DNA of 64,000 nt, taken from positions 39,382,648 to 39,446,647 of the forward strand of contig CALNVZ010000218.1 of the NCBI GenBank assembly GCA_940671915.1, given 5' to 3'. The notes beneath the pieces were generated by a model. The model saw only the letters and a program-made list of their open reading frames with translations. It ran no database searches and was not told the DNA's origin. Source of the stretch: Paracentrotus lividus. Its lineage: Eukaryota; Echinodermata; Echinoidea; Camarodonta; Echinidae. Position numbers and translations under genes: made by a program. Positions 56,235 through 64,000 of the stretch are shown piece by piece. Position 1 is the first letter of the stretch; each line of letters begins with the position of its first letter.

Positions 56235-58269
56235 GTGTGTATAGTAATTATGTTTACAATTCATGTACGGTAGATCTAGTCCTATAAAAATGTTTAATCA
56301 TATAATGACATATTCTTTGAAAAATTAAATCAATAAATGTCAAAATAATTGTGATCGACTTGTCACTTGTCAACTCTACTCAACTTTCAAGACACTTTTA
56401 GTACATTGACATTGTCATTCACTCATTTAAAATTTCAGAAACATGATAAACGTTTCCTATTTCAAATCTCTTTGAATTTTGCTTTGTTTAAATTTCCTGA
56501 TTGATAGGCTTATTATTGCTTATTGGGTAAAACTTTGATATCGGCCTAGATCTAACGTTAGACTAGTCGAGTGTACTCATTAAGCTGTTTATCACCTTTC
56601 ATGACATTTTATTTTTAATTCACTTAGAAGTCTAGTGGGGTGTACCTCAAAGACTTACGATTGATAAAAAGTTACAATTGATTTTTTCTCAGTAGCCTCA
56701 TCATTGTCAGGATGCTCCCAAGTTGATGATCTTAATTCTAACCCGAGCCCTAATTGTACTCTTAATAATATCCAAATTCTAATCCATGACTGTACCTGGT
56801 TTTCAAATGAGGCTACCGAGAAAAAATCAATCGTAAGTCTTTGTGGTACACCCCCCAGATCTCATAAAACGGACTCTAACGTTAGATAGTTTAACGTCAC
56901 TCTAATTGCCACATTATTAGGTTGAAAACAACAAGAACGTTAGTGAGACTGAGTGGCCTTGTCCCAAAAATTCAATGAAAAAAATAAAGGGAGATAAGAG
57001 AGAGAGATGAAAATGAAGAAAATGTTGATAATTATCTCATGTTTAACATTGAACAAAAAAAATATCCAAGAGCATATATTGTAGTAAATAGATGCCTGTG
57101 CATCAACCTGAAAAAACAGTGGGCCCTGTACTGATGATGATGAATCTAGATTTTAAAAAAATATATAGATCTAGTTCAGGACCTATTTTTAGTCTCCTAT
57201 GTTAATGCTTCCGTAAACAGGAGGGGGATGTGAACACTACAAGATCAGTTAGACGACTGGACGGTCTCTTCCATGTGGAAGCTGAGGTTGTCATCGTCTT
57301 TGTGGATCTAGTGAAATGTCAGGAAGTGTGTAACTATCTTGTAGAGAAACTGGATGACTCTGTGACAGTATCCCTCCCTACCTTCTTTCATGCACCTCAT
57401 AATGTGGATAATGTCAGGTAATATTTCCCTATTTTTGTTTCTTTGTTTTATCTACTTCCACTTCTCTACAAAGTTGTAAGCCCTGTGAAATGTAACACTG
57501 TACAGTCTAATCCTGTTATCATGAGCAGTGATGCAACAAGATTTCCTAGTCCCAATTTCAACCAGTCATGAATATTAAACATACATTGTATGTAGCCATA
57601 TCCACACAGTTCAACAAAAGTATATTGTATATCTAATTAAAAGAGAAAAATCAGAGTGGCTGTAACAAAATCAGCTAGACAGCTGGACAATAAATGAAAT
57701 ATTGTTAGTTGTAAGTATTTTAAAGTTTAGATCAACATTTACTGCTGAAACTATAACATATCCAGGAACAGCTGTCAGTATTTTCTGTACACTGAATATA
57801 TATATATTTTTGTAACATATAATTACCTCATATCATTACCACATCTTTATCCCTTGAGGCTATGATATTGGATAGTAAGTTTTCCTTCAAATGTATGAAT
57901 GTTCCTGCCTACATGTACATTGTACATGTCCTTGGTCAAGGTTGTTAATATTCAGTGTAAAATCATATTTTTGTTTGCATTTTTAAATCATTTTCCAGGA
58001 GACAAGCTTGTGTGAATGCTGTTAAGAATGCTAGACAGAAAGCCTTGGAGGTAACACGCCTACTCCGCCAGTCTCTGGGTCATCCCATTACAATACGGGA
58101 GGAGCATTGTAACGAGTGGGAGGGACCTGCTGCCGCTCAGGAATCAGCCAATGAAGGACCTTTGACTTTTCAGCAACGATTGACCGCAGGAACTCTGAAT
58201 GTATCTGTGAAGGTGCTCGCCAGCTTTGAACTTGTTCCAAGAGAAAAATCAAAAGGAAATAAGACATAA
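56019..58269 (+). CDS. IRAK1BP1: IRAK1-binding protein 1 (SIMPL domain), 3 exons, about 227 aa
   Basis: Join 56019-56234, 57221-57417 and 57999-58269. The product matches the SIMPL/DUF541 family: REVQVS near the start, a SVSRRLDYVIQTL segment, then RRLDGLFHVEAEV, CNYLVEKLD, RRQACVNAV and KEWEG-like NEWEG, in the order of human IRAK1BP1 (260 aa). In mammals it binds the IRAK1 kinase and modulates IL-1/TNF signalling to NF-kB; a conserved role here is inferred. In exon 1 the family match shifts frame twice: once at the A run near 56036-56040 (one base too many), and back near 56139-56143 (one base short). The frame before the first shift equals that after the second, so the net frame is kept. 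Sequencing error or a true lesion cannot be told apart. Confidence 0.88.
56235..57220 (+). other. IRAK1BP1 intron 1
   Basis: GTGTGT to 'ccgtaaacag'. An inverted pair 'aagacttacgattga' (about 56650) and 'tcaatcgtaagtctt' (about 56828) may mark a small MITE. No gene. Confidence 0.6.
57221..57417 (+). CDS. IRAK1BP1: IRAK1BP1 exon 2
   Basis: Acceptor 'ccgtaaacag', donor GTAATA, phase 0 in and phase 2 out. Encodes RRLDGLFHVEAEVVIVFVDL and CNYLVEKLDDSV, the core of the SIMPL domain. Confidence 0.93.
57418..57998 (+). other. IRAK1BP1 intron 2
   Basis: GTAATA to 'cattttccag'. Contains one 'cagtctaatcctgttat' word of the TIR family described at 61235. Nothing else. Confidence 0.65.
57999..58269 (+). 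CDS. IRAK1BP1: IRAK1BP1 exon 3
   Basis: Acceptor 'cattttccag'. Begins with RRQACVNAVKNARQKALEV and ends with a Lys-rich tail (PREKSKGNKT) and TAA at 58267-58269, as in vertebrate homologs. Confidence 0.93.
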
Positions 58270-58715
58270 CAGAGATGATACAAATAACTGTATTGTTATA
58301 GTAAGCTCTCTTTCGTGAGGGTGCAATGCACTGACAATTGACACTCGGCTTCAATCAGCTTTACCAAGGTGCTTGTCACTTTAAATACTCCAAGAAGATT
58401 TTAAAGCTAACTATATTGTCAGTGTCGGTGTGTTCCTCCCCCGTCTCGTCAATGGTGAGTTTGGAGATTTTCGTATCATTCAGGTGAAGCTTGGGCGAGG
58501 GAGATAATTGCTGGATTTTGCTAGCTCGTGCTCAATTGTTAAACGAGATATGAGGTGCCCGCTGAAGCCAACATACAGCGATTTTATTGTCCAAAGGTAA
58601 TCTTTAAAAGCATCAGCAAACTTCAAACTCTCGCTATTGAACCCATCCCAGCAATTGCATGCAATTTCTTGGAGGTTTAACATGCCAGGAAGTTCTCTTT
58701 ATCAGGTACTGACAT

Positions 58716-58877
58716 GGGCCCTGTAACACAAAGGTTTGCCATGAATTTCAAATATGAAAGAACTACTCTGATTGGTTGCTGGTAATTTTTTTTTTTTACC
58801 AAAAGCATGTGGAACAACGATCTTGATTGGCAATTGCCATTGTGCAATTGATTGCAAACCTTTGTGTTACAGGGCCC
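58716..58877. mobile_element. MITE, 'gggccctgtaacacaaagg' family, copy 1
   Basis: Perfect terminal repeats GGGCCCTGTAACACAAAGG and CCTTTGTGTTACAGGGCCC. Length 162 bases. Confidence 0.85.
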
Positions 58878-58943
58878 TGGATGGAGTGTGGCAAATGGAG
58901 ATTCATGTCTTTCCAATGAATGTTAATGCCACTGACAGGAGAT

Positions 58944-59099
58944 GGGCCTGTAACACAGAGTTTTTACAAATCAATCAAAATAGCAACAGCTAATAAAAAA
59001 CTTTCATGCATAAAATTTGTGTTCAAAAGACTGTCAGTAACCAAATAGAATTTCATTTCAAATGTGCAGTTGATTATAAACTTGTGTGTTACAGGGCCC
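58944..59099. mobile_element. MITE, 'gggccctgtaacac' family, copy 2
   Basis: Left end GGGCCTGTAACACAGAG, right end TGTGTTACAGGGCCC. It begins about 66 bases after the first copy, same family. A shorter relative lies at 33907-34023. Confidence 0.75.
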
Positions 59100-59145
59100 T
59101 GTTATATGTAAGGGACAGAGTCACTTACTTTTCCTTGTTGAATCT

Positions 59146-59148
<3 letters not shown>

Positions 59149-59177
<29 letters not shown>
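59149..59177. repeat. Poly-T tract
   Basis: Uninterrupted T run of nearly 30 bases. Confidence 0.95.
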
Positions 59178-59180
<3 letters not shown>

Positions 59181-59990
59181 GGAAGTACTTAGCATTTTGT
59201 AGACCTAAGATCTACAGACTGATATATTACAATCTACTCCTGTTATAACGAGCACATGTTCAATGAGAATCCATCATAACGAAGCAATTTTATCAGTCCA
59301 ACTTTTGAATGCACATGTGTTTATATCTTCATTATAACAAGAAATTTTTTAATGAAAACATCAACCTGGGGCTGATGAGGGGTCAGGCTTTCATAGGATG
59401 AAATTGTTTCTTTTTTATTGACTGCTATTTGGTATCAGACAATGTAATTATGTTGGTTTATTTTCTTGGGGTGGAGGAGGGGTTTAGATTTTAAAGCCAA
59501 TAAATTAATTCTCATTAATCTTTTTTTTAATTTGTCCCTTCCTCCTTCATATCATCTCATTTATGACGGTGATACATTTTTTTAAAACGAAATTATAACT
59601 AAAAACTAGATTGTATTCTAATTTTACATTCCAATATACTTTTAGAGGAATTTCTACTCAAAATTTATATTCAAATCTGTTGACGGTCCTATTCAGAATT
59701 TGCAGAGTTTTTTTTATCATCATTTTATTATAACGTGACTTTCCTTATGTTTTAATATTGAAATATGTCTGTTAAAGATATTGTAAATAAAAGAATGAAT
59801 CCACTGAATGTTGTGTTTATTATTGATTAGCATTATATAAAATGGAAATCCATCACAGAGTAGAAAAAAAAACTGAAGAAACGTTATTTGGGGCGTTTTT
59901 CTTTATCAACAGGATTTAAAGGTGATCTTGCTGTCCAACTTTTACTGAGAGTCGACTCTCGTTTTAATTAGGCCTATAACAAGGCGATTC

Positions 59991-60229
59991 TAATGCTACA
60001 GTCACACAGACACTAAAGTATAGTTACGTTTTTGTTGTTTTATCCTTATTTCATCTTCTATTCTATTATTTCTTATGTATTTCTTTGTTTTATTGGATGA
60101 ACGATGTTATCACTATTTCCACTGCTGACTATGACGGGAAAGCATCCGTGGGGATCCGCAGAAAATAAAATAATTATTGGACGCCACCGGATGTAATTCA
60201 ACGAAAGTGTCTGTGTGACTGCTGCATTA
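59991..60229. mobile_element. MITE with 24-base terminal repeats, 239 bases
   Basis: TAATGCTACAGTCACACAGA at the left pairs with 'tctgtgtgactgctgcatta' at the right. Related ends ('gtgtgactgcggcatt') occur in the element at 33727-33863. Confidence 0.8.
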
Positions 60230-60600
60230 CAGTACCAATTTCAATTATGTGCACATGGAGTAACAGACTACAACACGACACACTTCAATTCTCTTTGTCT
60301 CTGACAAATATTTTTCCCGGTTATCAATAGCGCTAATAGAGTGCACCTCTTTATAGACTCAAACTGCTGGGGACAAAGGAAATTATAACTTTTGATACTG
60401 GTAATGAAATCTAGTTATAACAGGAAAAACAAATGAAATATTTCTTCTCTCCACTCATTTCCACACATTTTAAGTTTGCCTAAACTATAATAATGCTGTT
60501 TCTCAACTTTTATTCCTCTGGCCATCTCTTGCATTCCAATTCCTTTCATATATTTTTGTTTTCTCGATCTCTCTCTCTAATTTCTTCCCTTATTTATATA

Positions 60601-60768
60601 CAGTCAACCTTGCCCAAGTTGAACTTGCAATTTAGTACATTTAGAATAATCCCCACATTCAAAGGTCTTTTCAAGTCATCATCTATTTATATTCTGTTGT
60701 TTTTAACCCTTCATAAGTCAAAGCCATTTCTTCATTCCCGCCAGATCCCACTTAGGCAACGTTGACTG
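60601..60768. mobile_element. TA-flanked MITE, 168 bases, mariner/pogo-like ends
   Basis: Left CAGTCAACCTTGCCCAAGT, right complement CAGTCAACGTTGCCTAAGT, with TA on both sides. Confidence 0.75.
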
Positions 60769-61234
60769 TACTATGTTGTCATACATGTAAGCTACATTTA
60801 TCAAGTAATTAACATGTATTCCAGTGGGAGGAAAGAAGATGGCAGTCTACTCCTGTTATAACCAGCACAGATACTAAGATTTCAAAACATACGCATGTAT
60901 GTGTTCAGTCTTACAGTTAAGGAAATTAGCTTGGTTCACAGCTTTTCTATTCTGTTGTTTTAACCCTTCATGAGTAAAAGTTATATCACCAGTCCCAACA
61001 GATTTGACTAAGACAAGGGTGAATGTAACTGTTTTATGGAACAAAGGCTTATTACTACTAATCATTTTACAGTGTAAAGGCCACCCCACATTCCACCACT
61101 TGCGACTGACCGGCTTTGGATCTGAAATAACTAAGCGTGTATATTTTGCAATGCACTTTGTTATTTCAGATCCAGGGTTGGTTATTTGTGGGTCATAAGT
61201 CGTACGGTATGCAGTGTCCTTAAACCTTTACATA

Positions 61235-61378
61235 CAGTCCACTCCTATTATTAGTGCTCAGGACACAAGAAATTGTGTTATACTGAGAATATACTTGGGT
61301 TTGTACATGTAATCCATGTAGTCTTTGAAATATGGGGGAGCTCCTTGTATCTTTGTTCTTTATAATGGGAGTGGACTG
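61235..61378. mobile_element. TA-flanked MITE, 144 bases, 'cagtccactcc' ends
   Basis: Left CAGTCCACTCCTATTAT, right ATAATGGGAGTGGACTG, TA on both sides. Solitary relatives of the left end occur near 57507, 59232, 60842 and 62660 (CAGTCTACTCCTGTTATAA). Confidence 0.8.
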
Positions 61379-62291
61379 TAAATTTACACTGTCAAACTTG
61401 ATTTTTGCAGAGACTAATGTTAGAACATTAAGAGAGAGCAACAACAGTACATACTTCTGTGTAAATATACAATCATTTATTTCTGTTTATATTGGAACTA
61501 GAAATATATACACGATTTGAATAGTGTTTTGAATAATAAAAATACAAACGAAACACAAGCACTTATAGTAGCTTCTGATAAGAATTTCAGAACACCAAAA
61601 TGAGTACTATTCTATTTAAATACACAACAAAGTTCAACTTTGTGCGATATTAATTCATTGAAGAGTAGCTATGGCTCAATTTAAAGTTGACATACAGATG
61701 GGGAGGGGTACTGTAAGTCAAATTAAAGAATGGACAATTTCTTCAATTAATTTACAAAAATCTGAGTTTGTCTATCAACAACATAAATACATTCTTATTT
61801 ACAGATAATAATCATATTTTTTAGTGTTTTTCATATGACGATTTAACTGGCAAATAATGAAAAGAAATCATCAACCTTCCAGGAAACCAAATCCCATATT
61901 TTTTATCTGTAAATACAGAGATGGAGTGACTTCAAAATAGCACTAGTAATATCTATATTGGAGGTCCAGGGTTTGTCTACTTGCATCATAACCAATAAAG
62001 CAATTCATTCTCGCACTGCAGTGCAAAACTGAAGTGCAAGTGCATACCCACATACAGAAAACTCTACTTGCATCTTGTTGACAAATACATTCTTCTATAT
62101 CTACATGATTCATTAAGTTCCTCTTTATTATGTTGATGTGCATTTATATGTAATGTTTATAAATCCAGTTTTTGACTGATGTTAAAGAGGCCTGAATTTT
62201 TGGTAAATGCAAGTGACTAGTGTTCTAGATATTGCGTCAAGTTGATGAATACTCCAGTACTGTGAAGACGATAACTTCAGTCCAATTTACT

Positions 62292-62399
62292 TCATTCTGC
62301 GTCATCACCATCAGCTTCCTCAGCCTCATCTTCATTAGCAGGTTCAGGAGCTGTCTCTGGTCTACTCTCTCCACCCTCACCACTGGCTTCCTGTTGGAC
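62292..62399 (-). CDS. Last coding exon of an unrecognised protein (acidic tail)
   Basis: On the minus strand after a 'tttctctgtcag' acceptor: 35 codons starting VQQEASGEGGESRPE and ending in a run of Asp/Glu/Ala (EDEAEEADGDDAE) before TGA. It joins in phase 0 to the exon at 63325-63479. An acidic disordered tail alone does not identify a family. Confidence 0.75.
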   Translation of the reverse strand, partial: VQQEASGEGGESRPETAPEPANEDEAEEADGDDAE

Positions 62400-63324
62400 C
62401 TGACAGAGAAACAGAAGAATTGTAATCAATTGGCAGACAGTGTCATCATTGTATAGAGAACTGGCAATAGAAATGTTAAGTTTGTGACTTCAAATGTTTG
62501 TACATGTAAAACAGTCTAGGACAAAACTGGTTCTAGGACAACCACCCCTGAGACAATCACCCCGGACAACTACCCATGCTAAAAATCTACCCATAACCCC
62601 ATTTCTGGGGGGAGTTGTTTGAAGGGGTAATTGTCCAGGGGGTAGTTCTCCTGAGACACAGTCTATTCCTGTTATAAAGAGTTCCTCAGGACAAAGTCAA
62701 ACACCTAATTTATACAAAATGTTCTAGGAATTGGCTGAGATTTTGAAACTAATCAGTCAGCTAATTGCCAAGATATTGGTGGCTCAATATTACCACAGTC
62801 ATGGGTACATCTAAGTACCTGGGTACATCTAAGTTAATACTGGTCTAAGGAGGGAAAATAATCACCAGGAGGGCGTTTCATCAAAGGACTTGTCGGACAT
62901 TTTATCCGACAAACTGTTAAGCTACTGAAATGCTTGCATCTGATTGGCTGAGAGCAAATTTGTCTGATAAAATGTCCGACAAGTCCTTTGATGAAATGTT
63001 TCCGTTTTTACTTATTTTAAAGCATGTAATGAGGCTTAGGAAATGAAGTTTTCAGGGTGTCCAAATTATTACATGCACTGACAGCATGTAGAGCCCCCAT
63101 AGCTCGGATGTTGCGGGGGGGGGGGGGGGGTACACGAGAAAAACCAATTGGATTTTTTTTTTCCTATTTTTCTATATCGTGTTTCTTTCCCACTTTAACA
63201 ACAACATCCTAATAAAAGAAATAAGAGAAAAATCAGCCTCGTAAACCGTTCATCTTGTTGAAAGACTCAGATTTTGCAAAACTCCGGAAGTTAAAAGTTA
63301 CTCAATCCCTTTAAGTGAACTTAC
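62400..63324 (-). other. Intron of the minus-strand gene
   Basis: GTAAGT at the exon edge to 'tctctgtcag' (minus strand). Holds the MITE at 62876-62996 and a G run at 63115-63130. Confidence 0.7.
62876..62996. mobile_element. Palindromic MITE, 121 bases
   Basis: TTTCATCAAAGGACTTGTCG at the left and its complement at the right; arms about 40 bases, including 'gacattttatc' and 'gataaaatgtc'. Confidence 0.85.
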
Positions 63325-63479
63325 CTCATCTCCAGCTGGTTCTTCCAAACCACTGTTCATTTGTTCTTCTAAGATCTGTTGAGCTGCTTCTGCTATTAGT
63401 TCAATGTTACTAGTCTGACCTGATTCTTCTAGTTTGAAGTAGGCAGCCATTCTCTCCTTCACTACATCTCTGATGATAC
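63325..63479 (-). CDS. Penultimate coding exon of the same unrecognised protein
   Basis: Acceptor 'caatttacag', GTAAGT donor, 155 bases (two bases plus 51 codons). Encodes a likely helical stretch: IIRDVVKERMAAYFKLEE, then SNIELIAEAAQQILEEQMNS, then EEPAGDE. Upstream exons lie beyond the window. The gene runs towards IRAK1BP1. Family unknown to me; the helical pattern and acidic tail are all that can be stated. Confidence 0.75.
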
Positions 63480-64000
63480 CTGTAAATTGAAAACATGTAC
63501 AATCATTAGCAAACAAATCTCACATCAAAATAATACATAATCATATTAACAATCAAAATTAATCATACCTTGGAGAAATTTCTTTTAAAATATGTTGTAT
63601 CACTATTTGTACATAAAATTTCTGCTAACACTGTAATGAATATATACCGGTAGTCACTTTTTCTTTTATCATTATTGTTTTTATATATAACATGTTACTT
63701 TGTTTTCTTCCTTCTCTTTGCTGCATCACATACCTTATTCATACAAACTCTAAAAACAAAGTTTTCTCACAATTGCTACAAGATGGAGATCTTACAAAAA
63801 CAATTAAAAAACAAAATAAATGTCAGGGATGGCATATAGGCTAAAGAAAGGGAAATAAAGCTCTATATCAATCAAAAACGGGACAAAAAGGGAGAAACAG
63901 AGTGATAGTGACATGGAGAAGGAAAAAAGAGAGAAGGGGAGATAAATGTGAGCAATAAAACAAGATGGAGTAGGAGAGATAGAAAAGGGGTGGAGAAGGA
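63480..64000 (-). other. Upstream intron of the minus-strand gene, to window end
   Basis: AT-rich, then purine-rich ('gagaaggaaaaaagagagaa'). No further exon recognised. Confidence 0.5.

Larger units (their letters stand above)
58270..62291. other. Intergenic region with several MITEs
   Basis: Lies between the IRAK1BP1 stop and the stop of a minus-strand gene, so the two genes converge here. Contents are listed separately. No protein gene is supported. An AATAAA near 59785 is a possible distal poly(A) site. Confidence 0.6.

Noticed and set aside
1-64000. CRISPR arrays, operons, bacterial-style regulatory sites
   Set aside because: The window is intron-bearing animal DNA; tandem repeats lack CRISPR repeat/spacer structure.

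Overview
This is a stretch of animal nuclear DNA: split genes with GT-AG introns, abundant microsatellites, non-LTR retrotransposon remains and many small inverted-repeat DNA transposons. The gene content (an SLC22-type transporter, JAGN1, IRAK1BP1) and the repeat style, with many palindromic elements and frequent 'taggcct' words, suggest a marine deuterostome, most likely an echinoderm such as a sea urchin. The species is an inference from memory. Single-base indels between near-identical copies, and one N gap (39283-39307), suggest draft quality.

Layout. (1) 1-8.6 kb: a tandem duplication of about 3 kb in which each copy carries a first exon of an SLC22-like transporter (2874-3025 frameshifted, 5783-5932 open). 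(2) 11.3-43.9 kb, + strand: a complete 11-exon SLC22-like gene, predicted at 571 aa, starting from a third first-exon copy (11320-11469). Its 19-kb first intron holds two LINE remnants, a 3.35-kb DNA element nested in one of them, minisatellites and several MITEs. Intron 7 is almost entirely a 34-bp minisatellite. Intron 9 holds an assembly gap, a direct duplication and an inverted broken copy of exon 10. (3) 44-49.7 kb: downstream/intergenic DNA with a tRNA-derived SINE and two long fold-back elements side by side. (4) 49.8-52.3 kb, + strand: JAGN1 in two exons, with a possible antisense first coding exon in its intron. (5) 56.0-58.3 kb, + strand: IRAK1BP1 in three exons, with two apparent compensating frameshifts in exon 1. 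(6) 58.3-62.3 kb: intergenic DNA rich in MITEs. (7) 62.3-63.5 kb, - strand: the last two coding exons of an unrecognised protein with an acidic tail.

The genes have unrelated roles: a plasma-membrane solute carrier, an ER membrane protein of the secretory pathway, and an adaptor in IL-1 receptor/NF-kB signalling. They look like ordinary neighbours, not a functional cluster. The most unusual content is structural: stacked first exons, nested transposons, an empty/filled insertion-site pair, dispersed short motifs, and an intron made of a minisatellite. No CRISPR array, rRNA or intact tRNA gene was seen, and no new biological system could be demonstrated.
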